The translations under genes were made by a program, and so were the position numbers. A stretch of 64,000 nucleotides of DNA from an uncultured Rhodocyclaceae bacterium (GTDB lineage Bacteria > Pseudomonadota > Gammaproteobacteria > Burkholderiales > Rhodocyclaceae), in NCBI GenBank assembly GCA_907163075.1, contig CAJQTY010000001.1, positions 1,178,001 through 1,242,000 on the forward strand, written 5' to 3'. Below the pieces are notes generated by a model. It saw only the letters and a list, made by a program, of their open reading frames with translations. It did no database searches and had not been told where the DNA came from. This document shows, in pieces, positions 53,648 through 64,000 of this stretch. The stretch's first letter is position 1. Each line of letters opens with the position of its first letter.

Positions 53648-56443
53648 ATGGCTGACTACAAGAACACACTTAACCTCACCGACACGCCCTTCCCCATGCG
53701 CGGCGACCTCGCCAAGCGCGAACCGCAGTGGGTTGCGGCCTGGCAGGCGGAAAAACTCTACGAGCAGATCCGCGAGGCGGCGAAGGGACGCCCGCTCTTC
53801 ATCCTGCACGACGGCCCGCCCTACGCCAACGGCGACATCCACATCGGCCACGCGGTCAACAAGATCCTCAAGGACATCATCGTCCGCTCGAAGACGCTGG
53901 CCGGCTTCGACGCGCCCTACGTTCCGGGCTGGGACTGCCACGGCCTGCCGATCGAACACCAGATCGAAAAACTGCACGGCAAGCACATCGCCGGCGACAA
54001 GGTGCGCGAACTGTCGCGCGCCTTTGCCGGCGAGCAGGTTGAACGGCAGAAGAAGGACTTCATCCGTCTCGGCGTTCTCGGCGAGTGGGACAACCCCTAC
54101 CTGACGATGGCCTTCAAGACCGAGGCCGACGAAATCCGTTCGCTCGGCAAGATACTGGAGAAGGGCTACCTGTACCAGGGTCTGAAGCCGGTCAACTGGT
54201 GCCTGGACTGCGGTTCGGCGCTGGCCGAGGCCGAAGTCGAACACGAGGACAAGAATTCCCCGGCCATCGACGTCGCCTTCGAAGTGCATCCGAATCATGC
54301 CGAGAAAGTCGCCAGGGCTTTCGGCCTGACACATCTGCGCGCCCCGGCGTTCGCTGTCATCTGGACCACCACGCCATGGACCCTGCCGGCCAACGAGGCG
54401 GTTAGCGCTCACCCCGAATTCGACTACGACCTGATCGACACGCCCAAGGGTTCGCTGATCCTCGTCCGCGAACTGGCCGACGCCTGCCTCAAGCGCTATG
54501 ACCTGGAAGGCACGGTCATCGGCTCGGCCAAGGGCAAGGCCCTTGAGCATGTACTGCTCAAGCATCCCTTCCAGGAGCGCGACGTGGCCATCATCTGCGG
54601 CACGCACGTTACGCTCGAAGCCGGTACCGGACTCGTGCATACCGCCCCGGCGCACGGCGCCGACGACTACCAGATCGGCAAAGTCTATGGCCTGCCGGTC
54701 GTCAATCCGGTCGGCGACGATGGCCGGTTCCTCGCCAATACGCCGGCCCTTTCGCTTGCCCCTTTGGCCGGAAAAACCGTCTGGGAGGCCAATCCGCTGG
54801 TCCTCCAGGAACTCGAAGCCAGGGGACGCCTGCTCAAGCACGAACGCATCACGCACAGCTACCCGCACTGCTGGCGGCACAAGACGCCGATCATCTTCCG
54901 CGCCACGACGCAGTGGTTTGTCGGCATGGATCACAAGGACAAGGAGGATGCCGCGACGCTGCGCTGGATCGCCGAGCGCGCTGTCGATGAAACGCAGTTC
55001 TTCCCGACCTGGGGCCGCGCGCGGCTGGAAGCGATGATGAAAACCCGCCCGGACTGGTGCGTTTCGCGCCAGCGCAACTGGGGCGTGCCGATTCCCTTCT
55101 TCCTGCACAAGGAAAGCGGCGCCCTGCATCCGCGCACGCCGCAACTGGTCGAGGAAGTCGCGCTGCGCGTCGAAAAATCCGGTATCGAAGCGTGGTTCTC
55201 GCTTGATCCCAGGGAATTGCTGGGTGAGGAGGCCGCCGACTATCGCCAGATGAGCGACACGCTCGACGTCTGGTTCGACTCCGGCGTCACGCACGCCAGC
55301 GTCCTGCGCGGCTCGCACCAGGCCCAGCTTGGCTACCCCGCCGACCTTTACCTCGAAGGCTCCGACCAGCATCGCGGCTGGTTCCAGAGTTCGCTGCTCA
55401 CCGGCTGTGCGATCGACGGGCGCGCTCCGTACAAGGCGCTGCTGACGCATGGCTTCGTGGTCGACGGCAAGGGCTTGAAGATGTCCAAGTCGAAGGGCAA
55501 TGTGATCGCTCCGCAAAAGGTGTCCGACACCCTTGGCGCCGACATCCTGCGCCTGTGGACCGCGGCCACGGACTACTCGGGCGAACTCTCGATTTCCGAC
55601 GAAATCCTCAAGCGCGTGGTCGAGGCCTACCGGCGCATCCGCAACACTCTGCGTTTCCTGCTCGCCAATACCGCCGATTTCGAACCGGAGAAAGACCTGC
55701 TGCCACCCGCGCAATGGCTGGAAATCGACCGCTACGCGCTGGCCATGACGCGCCAGATGCAGGCGCAGTGCGAAGCCGATTACGGTAAATACGAATTCCA
55801 CCGCGTCGTTCAGGCACTGCAGACCTTCTGTTCGGAAGACCTCGGCGGCTTTTACCTCGACATCCTCAAGGATCGCCTGTACACCGCCGCTGCCGACTCC
55901 AAGGCGCGCCGTTCCGCACAGAGCGCGCTGTGGCACATCACGCAAACCTTCGTCAAGCTGATGGCGCCGATTCTCTCGTTTACCGCCGAGGAAGTCTGGC
56001 AAACGATCAGCAGCACGCAACAGTCGATCATGCTGCAAACTTGGCAGCCGCTGCCGGCGCCGGCTGACGAAGCGGGGCTGCTCGACAAGTGGAGCAAGAT
56101 CCGCGGCTACCGAGCCGAGGTCACGCGCGCCCTCGAGGAACTCCGTGTCGCCGGCCGGATCGGCTCGTCGCTGCAAGCCGAGGTGCGGATTCATGCCGAC
56201 GGCGAGAAGTACGACATCCTCGCCTCGCTCGCCGACGACCTTCGCTTCGTGCTCATTTGCTCGAAAACCAGCCTCGTGCGCAGCGCCGAGGAGAAACTCG
56301 AATGCGCCGCGCTCGGCGACGCCAAATGCGAGCGCTGCTGGCACGTGCGCGACGACGTTGGCGCCGATGCCGGGCATCCGGAAATCTGCGGCCGTTGCGT
56401 GAGCAACCTTTATGGCGAGGGTGAAACACGTGCCTGCGCGTAA
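53648..56443 (+). CDS. ileS: Isoleucyl-tRNA synthetase
   Basis: 931 residues (E. coli 938). Class I HIGH motif (GDIHIGHA) near residue 60-67, editing domain with [20 protein letters not shown], anticodon-binding helices, and a C-terminal zinc finger (CERCW ... CGRCVSN). Nine bases after ribF. Confidence 0.98.
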   Translation: MADYKNTLNLTDTPFPMRGDLAKREPQWVAAWQAEKLYEQIREAAKGRPLFILHDGPPYANGDIHIGHAVNKILKDIIVRSKTLAGFDAPYVPGWDCHGLPIEHQIEKLHGKHIAGDKVRELSRAFAGEQVERQKKDFIRLGVLGEWDNPYLTMAFKTEADEIRSLGKILEKGYLYQGLKPVNWCLDCGSALAEAEVEHEDKNSPAIDVAFEVHPNHAEKVARAFGLTHLRAPAFAVIWTTTPWTLPANEAVSAHPEFDYDLIDTPKGSLILVRELADACLKRYDLEGTVIGSAKGKALEHVLLKHPFQERDVAIICGTHVTLEAGTGLVHTAPAHGADDYQIGKVYGLPVVNPVGDDGRFLANTPALSLAPLAGKTVWEANPLVLQELEARGRLLKHERITHSYPHCWRHKTPIIFRATTQWFVGMDHKDKEDAATLRWIAERAVDETQFFPTWGRARLEAMMKTRPDWCVSRQRNWGVPIPFFLHKESGALHPRTPQLVEEVALRVEKSGIEAWFSLDPRELLGEEAADYRQMSDTLDVWFDSGVTHASVLRGSHQAQLGYPADLYLEGSDQHRGWFQSSLLTGCAIDGRAPYKALLTHGFVVDGKGLKMSKSKGNVIAPQKVSDTLGADILRLWTAATDYSGELSISDEILKRVVEAYRRIRNTLRFLLANTADFEPEKDLLPPAQWLEIDRYALAMTRQMQAQCEADYGKYEFHRVVQALQTFCSEDLGGFYLDILKDRLYTAAADSKARRSAQSALWHITQTFVKLMAPILSFTAEEVWQTISSTQQSIMLQTWQPLPAPADEAGLLDKWSKIRGYRAEVTRALEELRVAGRIGSSLQAEVRIHADGEKYDILASLADDLRFVLICSKTSLVRSAEEKLECAALGDAKCERCWHVRDDVGADAGHPEICGRCVSNLYGEGETRACA

Positions 56444-56942
56444 CATCAAGTCCTGGCTCTGGCTGGCGGCGACGATCATCGTCCTCGACCAGATCAGCAA
56501 GTGGATCGTGCTCGGCACCTTGCAGCCCGGCGATTCGCGCTACGTCGCGCCGTTCTTCAACTGGGTACTGACCTTCAACGCCGGCGCGGCGTTCAGCTTT
56601 CTGTCGGATGCCGGCGGCTGGCAACGCTGGTTCTTCACCGTGCTGGCGCTCGGCGTCTCGGGCTGGATCGTCACCCTGCTGCGCCGTCACACCAGTGAAT
56701 TCCGGCTTTCGCTGGCGCTCACCCTGGTGCTCGGCGGTGCGCTCGGCAACGTCATCGACCGCGTCCGCTTCGGAGCCGTCGTCGATTTCATCCAGTGGCA
56801 CGTGGCCGGTTATTACTGGCCGGCGTTCAACGTCGCCGACTCGGCAATCACGATTGGCGCGATTTTGCTGGTCTGGGATCAATTCGCGACGAAACCCGAT
56901 GGCGGACGCGCTGTCGAACCCGACCACAATGGTTCGAGATAA
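56412..56942 (+). CDS. lspA: Lipoprotein signal peptidase
   Basis: 176 residues from ATG 56412, or 173 from GTG 56421. Four TM helices; the catalytic aspartates are in [12 protein letters not shown] and [11 protein letters not shown]. Overlaps ileS by 32 bases. Cleaves prolipoproteins after lipid attachment; works upstream of Lnt, encoded at 27.9 kb. Confidence 0.96.
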   Translation: MARVKHVPARNIKSWLWLAATIIVLDQISKWIVLGTLQPGDSRYVAPFFNWVLTFNAGAAFSFLSDAGGWQRWFFTVLALGVSGWIVTLLRRHTSEFRLSLALTLVLGGALGNVIDRVRFGAVVDFIQWHVAGYYWPAFNVADSAITIGAILLVWDQFATKPDGGRAVEPDHNGSR

Positions 56943-56950
56943 GCCGCTCA

Positions 56951-57406
56951 ATGAACAATCCAGCCGATTCCTCCGCACGCACCGTCAAGCCCGACAGCTA
57001 CCTGACGCTCCATTACCGCCTGTCCGACGGCGCCGGAGTCGAGTTTGTCAGCACCTTCGACCTCTCGCCGGCCACCCTCCAGATGGGCAGCGGCCAGCTC
57101 GCCGAGCCGCTTGAGCAGTGCCTCATCGGCTTGCGCCCGCGCCATCGCCATGTCTTCGAACTCGATTCCAGGGCAGCGTTCGGCGAACACAATCCGCAAC
57201 TGGTCGAGCGCATTGCGCGCAGCGCCCTGCCGCCGGGAATCGAGCTCAGGGAAAACTCGCTGATCGAGTTTGGCGCGCCGGACGGCGGCCCCGGTTTTGC
57301 CGGATTTCTGCGCGAACTGACCGACAGCACCGCCCTCTTCGACTTCAACCATCCGCTCGCCGGCAAGCCGATTCGTTTCGAAGTCGAAATCATCGGCATA
57401 ATGTAA
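56951..57406 (+). CDS. fkpB: FKBP-type peptidyl-prolyl isomerase (SlpA/FkpB)
   Basis: 151 residues (E. coli 149). FKBP fold with an inserted flap ([38 protein letters not shown]), the IF domain having chaperone activity. Nine bases after lspA and nine before ispH. Confidence 0.93.
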   Translation: MNNPADSSARTVKPDSYLTLHYRLSDGAGVEFVSTFDLSPATLQMGSGQLAEPLEQCLIGLRPRHRHVFELDSRAAFGEHNPQLVERIARSALPPGIELRENSLIEFGAPDGGPGFAGFLRELTDSTALFDFNHPLAGKPIRFEVEIIGIM

Positions 57407-57414
57407 GGCCCGCC

Positions 57415-58335
57415 ATGCACATCATTCTCGCCAACCCGCGCGGCTTCTGCGCCGGTGTCGAACGCGCCATCGCCATTGTCGAACGCGCCATCGAAAAGTT
57501 CGGCGCACCGATCTATGTCCGCCACGAAGTCGTGCACAACAAGTTCGTCTGCGATGACCTGCGCGCCAAAGGCGCCGTGTTCATCGACGACCTGAGCGCC
57601 GTGCCAGTAGGCTGCACGGTCATTTTCAGCGCCCACGGCGTCTCGCAGGCGGTCCGCCAGGAAGCGGCCGCGCGCGGCCTCAAGATCTTTGACGCCACCT
57701 GCCCGCTGGTGACCAAGGTCCACGTCGAAGTCGCCAAGATGAGCAAGGAAGGCCGCGAGATCATCATGATCGGGCACAAGGGACACCCGGAGGTCGCGGG
57801 AACCATGGGACAAAGCCCGCAAGGCATGTATCTCGTTGAAACCGTGGCCGACGTTCAGCACCTTGCCGTCGCGGACCCGGCCCGGCTCGCCTACGTCACG
57901 CAAACCACGCTGTCGGTCGATGATGCCGAAAAGGTGGTTTCCGCCCTCAAGGAACGCTTTCCCGCGATTACCGGCCCCAAGCGCGACGACATCTGCTACG
58001 CCACGCAAAACCGCCAGGATGCGGTCAAGGAACTCGCCACCAAGAGCGACGCCGTCATCGTCGTCGGCAGCCAGTCCAGCTCCAATTCCAACCGCCTGCG
58101 CGAAGTTGCCGAACTGCTCGGCGCCAAGGCCTACCTGATAGATCGGGCCGAGCAGATCGAACCGGCCTGGCTAGCGGGTATCGAGCGGATCGGCGTGACG
58201 GCTGGCGCCTCGGCTCCGGAAGTGCTGGTGCAACACGTCGTCGAGCGGCTCGCCGACGGACAGGCGGGGCACGTCAGCCAGCTCCACGGCGTCGAAGAAA
58301 ACGTCACCTTCGCGCTACCGAAAGAATTGCAGTAG
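57415..58335 (+). CDS. ispH: 4-hydroxy-3-methylbut-2-enyl diphosphate reductase
   Basis: Last step of the MEP isoprenoid pathway. 306 residues (E. coli 316). Iron-sulfur ligands Cys12 ([10 protein letters not shown]), Cys96 (DATCPLVTK) and Cys194 ([11 protein letters not shown]). The long upstream open frame lies inside fkpB and is rejected. Confidence 0.97.
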   Translation: MHIILANPRGFCAGVERAIAIVERAIEKFGAPIYVRHEVVHNKFVCDDLRAKGAVFIDDLSAVPVGCTVIFSAHGVSQAVRQEAAARGLKIFDATCPLVTKVHVEVAKMSKEGREIIMIGHKGHPEVAGTMGQSPQGMYLVETVADVQHLAVADPARLAYVTQTTLSVDDAEKVVSALKERFPAITGPKRDDICYATQNRQDAVKELATKSDAVIVVGSQSSSNSNRLREVAELLGAKAYLIDRAEQIEPAWLAGIERIGVTAGASAPEVLVQHVVERLADGQAGHVSQLHGVEENVTFALPKELQ

Positions 58336-58538
58336 ATCACGCGCGGCCCTCGTCGGCGCAACGGCGAGTGCCTCCGAAGCCCGCCGAGCGGCGTCGATGC
58401 CATGGCTCCGGACAAGCGGCCGGCGGTCGCTTGAACAAACCATTCATCGGTCACAGCGAACCACTTATCGGCTGCCACCGATAGCTCCGTGAAATTCGAC
58501 TATTCTGCAAGCAAATCCACTAACACATTGGGGTTTGC
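58336..58538. other. Spacer between ispH and the pilin genes
   Basis: About 200 bases with no gene. The pilin promoter is expected here; the AT-richer stretch near 58490-58530 is the likeliest place, but no consensus could be fixed. Confidence 0.3.
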
Positions 58539-59012
58539 ATGCACAAGACGACAGCAAGACGAGCAAAAACGCAGTCGGGTTTCACCCTGATCGAACTGAT
58601 GATCGTGATTGCCATCGTCGGCATTCTGGCGTCAGTCGCGCTCCCGGCCTACAACGAATACATCCTGCGCGCCCAGCTGACCGAAGCGTTCAATGCGCTT
58701 TCGGAGAGCCGGGTAAAAATGGAGCAGTCGTTTCAGGACAATCGACGCTACGCCACCGCGGCGGGTGGGGAGGCCTGCCCGGCGCTCGCCATTCCCGGCA
58801 ATCTCAAGTACTTCACGGTCGCCTGTGCGGTCACGCCAGCCGACGGGGCGGCCGATGAGTTCTATACCCTTACCGCGACCGGCATTTCCGGCAGTCCGAC
58901 AGCCAGCTTCACGTACACCGTCACCCCTGCGGCCAAGGCGACCACGGCGACCAAGTGGTCGACGACGAGCACCACCTGCTGGCTGATCAAGGCTTCCGGG
59001 GAGTGTTACTGA
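58539..59012 (+). CDS. Type IV pilin-like protein (PilE type)
   Basis: 157 residues. Prepilin leader ends TQSG with cleavage before Phe15; [15 protein letters not shown] follows, with Glu at mature position 5 (Glu19). The C-terminal disulfide pair is probably in [13 protein letters not shown]. Could be a minor or the major pilin. It leads the pseudopilin genes, whereas in Pseudomonas pilE is last in the cluster. Confidence 0.92.
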   Translation: MHKTTARRAKTQSGFTLIELMIVIAIVGILASVALPAYNEYILRAQLTEAFNALSESRVKMEQSFQDNRRYATAAGGEACPALAIPGNLKYFTVACAVTPADGAADEFYTLTATGISGSPTASFTYTVTPAAKATTATKWSTTSTTCWLIKASGECY

Positions 59013-59557
59013 TGCCCGGCCGGCGTCTCCGCGGCTTTTCGCTCATCGAGCTGGTGGTAACGATCGCCGTGCTGGGTATTCTGACCATGCTCGCGCTGCC
59101 CAGTTTCTCGCGCTGGATCGCCAACACACAGTTGCGGAGCATGGCCGAATCCATCCAGAACGGATTGCGCCTCGCGCAACGGGAGGCCGCCGCGCGCAAC
59201 GGGACGATCACCCTGATACTGACCAACGATGCCGAACCGGGCTGTTCGGCGACGGCCGAGACGAGCGGCGTCAACTGGGTCGTCTGCTCCGACTCGACGG
59301 TGATTCAGACCAGCGTTGGCAAGGCAGGGAGCGCTGGCGCCGCGGTCACCTCGGATTTTGATTCAATCAGCTTCAACGGGCTGGGCCGGACGAATCTCGG
59401 CGAGGCCGCGACGGTCCTGGTCACCAGCAGCAATGGCGAATGCGCGACGAGTTCGGCGGACGGCGTGCGCTGCCTGAATGTGCTGATTTCACCGGGCGGC
59501 AAGGTCCGCCTCTGCGATCCACTCCTGCCCGCCGGCGACCCGTCGGCGTGCAGCTGA
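59012..59557 (+). CDS. fimT: GspH/FimT-type pseudopilin
   Basis: 181 residues. Leader MPGRRLRG, then FSLIELVVTIAVLGILTMLA with Glu13; globular GspH domain with Cys pairs (EPGCSATA, NWVVCSD). Its ATG overlaps the pilE-like stop (TGATG). It initiates pilus assembly with PilV, PilW and PilX. Confidence 0.92.
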   Translation: MPGRRLRGFSLIELVVTIAVLGILTMLALPSFSRWIANTQLRSMAESIQNGLRLAQREAAARNGTITLILTNDAEPGCSATAETSGVNWVVCSDSTVIQTSVGKAGSAGAAVTSDFDSISFNGLGRTNLGEAATVLVTSSNGECATSSADGVRCLNVLISPGGKVRLCDPLLPAGDPSACS

Positions 59558-59575
59558 ATTCATGCGAGAAGATAC

Positions 59576-60016
59576 ATGAAAGCGATCCCACAGGGCGACA
59601 CCAGGAACCGGCAATCGGGCGTAGTGATCCTTGAGGCGCTGATCGCCATCTTCATCTTTTCGATTGGCATTCTCGGGCTGGTCGGCACGCTTTCGGCTTC
59701 GGTCACCAACGCTTCGGAAGCCCAGTATCGGACCGAGGCGGCGTTTCTTGCGGAAACCCTGATCGCCGAACTCCGCATAGCCAATCCGACAACGCGCGCG
59801 TCGGACTATGGCTCGCCGTCGGGAACTTCGTTTCTCGCCTGGGAAGAACGGGTGACAAGTGGCACAAGCGCTCTCCCCGGGGCTGGCAAGACGGCGAATC
59901 TGCCAACCGTCGTTTTTTCCGGAACCGCTGACCGGACGGTGCTGGTTACGCTCAAATGGCAGGCGAAAAACGACAGTGCCACACGTCAGTACGTTGTCGA
60001 AACCGCACTGGAGTAG
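59576..60016 (+). CDS. pilV: Type IV pilus minor pilin PilV
   Basis: 146 residues. Leader to QSG15, then VVILEALIAIFIFSIGILGL with Glu20 at mature position 5. Typical PilV short C-terminal domain. It continues the operon. Confidence 0.92.
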   Translation: MKAIPQGDTRNRQSGVVILEALIAIFIFSIGILGLVGTLSASVTNASEAQYRTEAAFLAETLIAELRIANPTTRASDYGSPSGTSFLAWEERVTSGTSALPGAGKTANLPTVVFSGTADRTVLVTLKWQAKNDSATRQYVVETALE

Positions 60017-60024
60017 CCCCCGCT

Positions 60025-61359
60025 ATGCGTGACAAGCCGTTGCACCTTTCACGCCGCACCTCGATGCGTGGTTTCAGCCTGATCGAACTGATGGTCGGGA
60101 TCGTTATCGCGCTGGTCGCCACCCTCGTGATCTTTCAGGTATTTGCGGTCAGCGAGTCGTACAAGCGATCGACCACGGGCGGCAGCGACGCCATGCAGAG
60201 CGGGGGCTTCTCCGCCTATGCGCTGAGTCGGCTGATCGGCGCAGGCGGATCCGGCTTCGCCGCAGCACCGAGCGCGGTCGGATGTCCGCTGGGTATATTT
60301 CGGGTTGGCGCGGCTGGCGGCGGTCAGCTCTTTGGGCAAACCGCCTCACCCTATCGCATCGCAACAGCCCTGCCGGCTCCGTTTGAAAGCGCGATCAATT
60401 TCAAGCTGACGCTGGTCCCGGCGCTGATCATTGCCGGTGCCGACAACGATACGCCGGACAGCATCATGGTTATGGCCGGCAACCACCCGTCCATGGGCCG
60501 CCACGTCGAGGTCCAGTCGCAGGGTGCCGACACCATCACCCTGCCCAACGTGGTCGGCATCAACAATTCGCAAGACAGTGCAGGCAATCCACAACACGAT
60601 CTGTTACTCGGCATCGACCGGGAACCGGAAGCCGCGCGTGCAGCGGATACAACGTGCGACATCGTGGAAGCCGTCGAAGCACCGTCATCCACCGCGCCGT
60701 TCACCATCCCGAACCCGGTGTTGCTGAGCACCGGCGCCAACTTCAGCGGTCCGAACCGGCTCACGGGGACAGGCGCCCCGAATTACTATTCCAGAAGCGT
60801 GGTTGTCAGCAACCTCGGTCCGGTCTCGGCGACCGATCCGGTTCCCGGATCAGGCCCGCAATTCGTCGTATTGGGCGTCGGCAGCGATGGCACCACGCCC
60901 AACGCCCTCCTCGCCCTCAACCTGATCACCGGCTACTGCCCGGCGGTGGCCACCGGTTGCGCGGCCGCCAACAGTTGGGCAAGCCAGAGCCTCGCCGACA
61001 ACATCATTTCGATCAAGGCCATTTACGGCGTCGCCGCCGGTGTGCTCGACACTGGCGTCAGCAGTTGGGAAGACCCGGCCTCCTCGCCCTGGGACGCGCC
61101 GGCCCTGTCGGCGAACAGAAACAACCTGCTCAGGCTGAGGGCGGTCCGCCTGGCCGTGATCGCCCGCAACGCCCAGCCCGAGAAGACGGCGGATACGGCC
61201 GCCGAGGGCGAACCGGGTTTTTCGCCCGCGACCTTCACGCTGTTTGGCGACACGGCGGCGGCCAAGACCGTCAACAACCCCGACCGGCATTATCGCTACA
61301 AGGTTTTCGACATCACCATCCCGCTACGCAACATGGTTCTGATGACCCAAAATCCCTGA
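60025..61359 (+). CDS. pilW: Type IV pilus minor pilin PilW
   Basis: 444 residues from ATG 60025 (or from 60064, MRGFSLIEL). Leader then FSLIELMVGIVIALVATLV. The large C-terminal region (residues about 60-440) is long for PilW and rich in Gly/Ser/Thr. It is 8 bases after pilV. Confidence 0.9.
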   Translation: MRDKPLHLSRRTSMRGFSLIELMVGIVIALVATLVIFQVFAVSESYKRSTTGGSDAMQSGGFSAYALSRLIGAGGSGFAAAPSAVGCPLGIFRVGAAGGGQLFGQTASPYRIATALPAPFESAINFKLTLVPALIIAGADNDTPDSIMVMAGNHPSMGRHVEVQSQGADTITLPNVVGINNSQDSAGNPQHDLLLGIDREPEAARAADTTCDIVEAVEAPSSTAPFTIPNPVLLSTGANFSGPNRLTGTGAPNYYSRSVVVSNLGPVSATDPVPGSGPQFVVLGVGSDGTTPNALLALNLITGYCPAVATGCAAANSWASQSLADNIISIKAIYGVAAGVLDTGVSSWEDPASSPWDAPALSANRNNLLRLRAVRLAVIARNAQPEKTADTAAEGEPGFSPATFTLFGDTAAAKTVNNPDRHYRYKVFDITIPLRNMVLMTQNP

Positions 61360-61366
61360 GGACACG

Positions 61367-62029
61367 ATGAGTTCCAAACTATCCGCGCGTGCGACATCGC
61401 GCCTTGCCCCGCCGCTTGCCGGACAGCGCGGTGTCGTGCTGTTTATTGCACTGATCGTCATGGTCGCCATGTCGCTAGCGGCCATTGCCCTGGTTCGTTC
61501 CGTCGACACGGCCAACCTGGTGGCGGGAAATCAGGCGTTCAAACAGGGCGCCCTGAATGCCACGGACCTCGGCGTCGCTACCGCCATGGACAGATTCAGC
61601 ACTGCCGTGGTGAACTCGGCGCTGTCCTCGGATGCCCCCACTCATTCGGACCTGGCCTCGAGCTGTTACCGGGCCAGCACCTTCCTGCCCGGCGAACTGG
61701 ACGGGCGCGGTATTCCGCGGCTCCTGCTCGACCCGACGACGGCGCAGGCGCCGTTTAGCGAAGCTTTTGACGCCACCTATACCGCCGCCAACAACTGCAG
61801 CTTCACCAATACCAACGGGGAAACTGTCCGCTACATCATCGATCGTCAATGCGATGCTTCGGGTGCTCCGACCATCCCCAATTGCAACCTTGTTTCCACG
61901 TCTACGTCCGGCAGAACCGACAGCGACCTGCATACCGGCAGCGAATCGGTCGCAATCTACCGGGTCACCGTCCGCGTTGACGGACCGCGACATACCACCA
62001 GCTTTGCGCAAGTCATATTCCGGCCATGA
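61367..62029 (+). CDS. pilX: Pilus assembly protein PilX
   Basis: 220 residues. QRGVVLFIALIVMVAMSLAA is the N-terminal helix; PilX proteins lack the Glu5 seen in the others, as here. C-terminal domain with several Cys. It starts 7 bases after pilW. Confidence 0.9.
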   Translation: MSSKLSARATSRLAPPLAGQRGVVLFIALIVMVAMSLAAIALVRSVDTANLVAGNQAFKQGALNATDLGVATAMDRFSTAVVNSALSSDAPTHSDLASSCYRASTFLPGELDGRGIPRLLLDPTTAQAPFSEAFDATYTAANNCSFTNTNGETVRYIIDRQCDASGAPTIPNCNLVSTSTSGRTDSDLHTGSESVAIYRVTVRVDGPRHTTSFAQVIFRP

Positions 62030-62105
62030 ACACGAAGCCTCTGCCCGAACAACGGCCGATCAATGGCAATCGGCGCCGCCACGACGCAGCAACCGAGGAG
62101 CAATC

Positions 62106-64000
62106 ATGATCTCTGCCTATTTACCCCGACGCGCGAAGCCGGCCCTGACGCTATTGCTGGCGCTGTCCGCGGCCTGCCCGGTACAGAACACCCTGGCGGC
62201 GGCCACAGCCATTGCCGACCAGCCGATCTTCGTGACCAACAACGTGCCGCCCAACATGATGCTGGCCTTGTCGGTCGAGTGGCCAACCGGAGTGGTCGGA
62301 GCGTACAGGAGCGCGTATGTCGAAGCCACGCGCTATGTCGGCTATTTCGACCCGACCTTTTGCTACAGCTACTATTCCGCCAATGGCGCAACGGTCAGCA
62401 ACACCCCCGCAACACCGTTGGCGGGTACGCGAACGGCGGATGCAGCGGCTGAGGAGTATTTCAGGCCGGTCGCCCTGGCCATCGGAACCTCGCTCCACCA
62501 GTGCAACGGCTCGTCGTTCAGCGGAAATTTCCTCAACTGGGCCACGGCTCACGCGCTCGATGGTTTCCGCTTTACGATGACCGGCGGCGATCGCGTCATC
62601 GACAACGCGACGACCACGGTCGTCGAAAAATCCCGTCACACCGGCCAGGGCGGCACCGGGCAGTTCCCGGTCAAGGACGGCTCTGCCGTCAGGGCCACGG
62701 CCAGCCCGTTTGGCGCCTGGGGCAATTTGTACGCCCGGGTAAGCAACGGTACCACTGAACTCAATCCGTTCAATGACATCAAGACCCGCGGCCGCGTCGT
62801 GCAGATCAGCAACAAGAACACTTTCCCGGCGCACAACCCGCCCAACGACCTGACTTACACCTTTCTTGTCCGGGTGCAGGTGTGCGACAGCACGAATACG
62901 AACGCCAGCCTGAGGTTTGAGTACGCCGGCAGCGACAACTACAACTCCTGCCTCGGCTATCCGGTGGGCAGCGACACGCCAACGGTCTACAAGCCCGTTG
63001 GCCTGCTTCAGAAAAACGCCCAGAAAATGCGCTTTGGCGCCACCGGATATCTGCTCGACAGCGCCGACGCCAGGGCCGGAGGAGTACTTCGCGCGCGCCA
63101 GAAATCGATCGGACCCAACCTGGTGGTCGCCAACGGCCCGGCCATTGCCAACGCCAATGCGGAGTGGGACGCCGACACCGGGATATACGTACGCAACCCA
63201 GACGCGGCCGACGCTACCGCCAGCTCCGTGGCGAGCGGGTCGGAAATATCGTACAGCGGGGTGATCAACTACCTGAACAAGTTTGGCAAACTCAGCACAT
63301 CCAACTTCAAGAGCATTGATCCTTTCGGCGAACTCTATTATTCCGCCTTGCGTTCCCTGCGCAACATGAGCCCCGTGCCCGAATATGTGGCCGGGATGAC
63401 CGCCGCCATGTATGACGGCTTTCCGGTGATCACGACAACGGTCGCGGAACCTTCCGCCCCCTTTACGCCGGGCAACCTGGCTCCCTTGCCCATCCAATAC
63501 TCGTGCCAGCAGAACAATGTGGTCGGCATCGCCGACACCAACTGCCATACGGATGTATTCGTGCCCGGCAACACGCTGGCCGGCTATGCCGGCCACCCGT
63601 CTCTCGGGCTTACCGACACGGACCCGGTCAACCCGGCAAACGACATCAATGTCGTAACGCTCGGCAATGCCATTGGCGCGCTTGAATTTTCGCCGGCCAA
63701 GACACTGGGGACCACGTATCAGGGCGGCGGTGGCCGGCGCAACACCTTTCACATCGCATCGCTTGCCTACTGGGCGAACACCAAGGACATGCTCCCGGAC
63801 AATGCCGCCAAGCCCTGGACAACCGGCAAGCAGCAGGCCAAGTCGTATTTTGTCGACGTGCGTGAAAACGGCAGCGACGGGATGATCAACAACCAGATGT
63901 GGCTCGCCGCGAAATATGGCGGCTTCGATGACCGCAACAGCAACAACCCCCTCCTTGCCGGAAAACCGGCGAGCCTGGATACCTGGCACACCAACACCGA
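62106..64000 (+). CDS. pilY1: PilY1-type pilus tip adhesin (runs off the right edge)
   Basis: The frame from ATG 62106 is open to the end of the window (631 codons and 2 bases seen). N-terminal signal peptide (LTLLLALSAACPVQNTLAAA) and the typical PilY1 start DQPIFVTNNVPPNMMLALS. Many Cys-containing stretches follow. PilY1 caps the pilus with the minor pilins. PilY1 usually exceeds 1000 residues, so the C-terminal beta-propeller lies outside. Confidence 0.9.
   Translation, partial: MISAYLPRRAKPALTLLLALSAACPVQNTLAAATAIADQPIFVTNNVPPNMMLALSVEWPTGVVGAYRSAYVEATRYVGYFDPTFCYSYYSANGATVSNTPATPLAGTRTADAAAEEYFRPVALAIGTSLHQCNGSSFSGNFLNWATAHALDGFRFTMTGGDRVIDNATTTVVEKSRHTGQGGTGQFPVKDGSAVRATASPFGAWGNLYARVSNGTTELNPFNDIKTRGRVVQISNKNTFPAHNPPNDLTYTFLVRVQVCDSTNTNASLRFEYAGSDNYNSCLGYPVGSDTPTVYKPVGLLQKNAQKMRFGATGYLLDSADARAGGVLRARQKSIGPNLVVANGPAIANANAEWDADTGIYVRNPDAADATASSVASGSEISYSGVINYLNKFGKLSTSNFKSIDPFGELYYSALRSLRNMSPVPEYVAGMTAAMYDGFPVITTTVAEPSAPFTPGNLAPLPIQYSCQQNNVVGIADTNCHTDVFVPGNTLAGYAGHPSLGLTDTDPVNPANDINVVTLGNAIGALEFSPAKTLGTTYQGGGGRRNTFHIASLAYWANTKDMLPDNAAKPWTTGKQQAKSYFVDVRENGSDGMINNQMWLAAKYGGFDDRNSNNPLLAGKPASLDTWHTNT

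Noticed and set aside
53198-56518. 1106-codon minus-strand open frame
   Set aside because: Antisense to ileS and ribF, which have all family motifs.
62151-63989. 612-codon minus-strand open frame
   Set aside because: Antisense to pilY1, which has a signal peptide and operon context.
1-64000. CRISPR array, rRNA operon or replication origin
   Set aside because: I saw no regularly spaced repeats with spacers, no rRNA sequence and no DnaA-box cluster in the window.

Overview
The window is GC-rich chromosomal DNA from a betaproteobacterium. Gene content and order (a cbb3-oxidase cluster with an FNR box, polyhydroxyalkanoate and neutral-lipid genes, ribF-ileS-lspA-fkpB-ispH followed by minor pilins, miaB-phoH-ybeY-ybeX-lnt) fit the Rhodocyclales (Dechloromonas / Accumulibacter / Propionivibrio-like). 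That assignment is inference from gene families, not from a marker gene. Most of the window is ordinary core genome.

Layout. 1-4.6 kb: end of a chemotaxis receptor, a frameshifted small secreted-protein gene and a large hybrid histidine kinase. 4.6-5.4 kb: a decayed, repeat-bearing spacer. 5.4-12.6 kb: ybbA/tesA (divergent, start codons overlapping), mnmH, an OsmC protein, a Pat-type acetyltransferase and icd. 12.7-16.3 kb: an accessory zone with IS3- and IS256-type remnants, a truncated gene, an exported HIRAN-domain protein, rtcB and a WYL-domain regulator. One near-palindromic 21-bp operator stands in front of all three intact genes. 16.5-16.9 kb: two tandem, paralogous, very small membrane proteins. 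17.29-23.70 kb: a 6.4-kb island integrated at the 3' end of a CAU-anticodon tRNA gene, with a 52-bp direct repeat at both ends, a tyrosine integrase, IS and metallophosphoesterase remnants, and a four-gene operon (TPR protein, GHKL ATPase, STAS-like DUF4325 protein, small membrane protein).

23.8-31 kb: a conserved small protein, miaB-phoH-ybeY-ybeX-lnt (tRNA modification, ribosome maturation, envelope), bacteriohemerythrin and a hexose-6-phosphate mutarotase. 31-36 kb: rpmE, an ArnT-like glycosyltransferase, orn, an M48 protease and rsgA. 36-44 kb: a storage-lipid neighbourhood (PHA-system protein, TetR regulator, TPR-like protein, wax-ester synthase/DGAT, patatin lipase, phasin, fatty acyl-CoA reductase), then a ProQ/FinO protein. 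44-52.5 kb: the cbb3 oxidase structural and assembly genes (ccoIS, ccoNOQP, ccoGH and a DUF3149 protein). 52.7-58.3 kb: ribF-ileS-lspA-fkpB-ispH. 58.5-64 kb: type IV pilin-like genes pilE-fimT-pilV-pilW-pilX and pilY1, which runs off the right edge.

The most novel-looking parts are the WYL/RtcB/HIRAN regulon defined by the shared operator, the GHKL-STAS-TPR operon on the tRNA island (a candidate partner-switching or defence module), and the pair of tiny membrane proteins ending in Asp-Tyr-Arg. Functions proposed for these three are inference. The operator copies, direct repeats and gene overlaps are read directly from the sequence.
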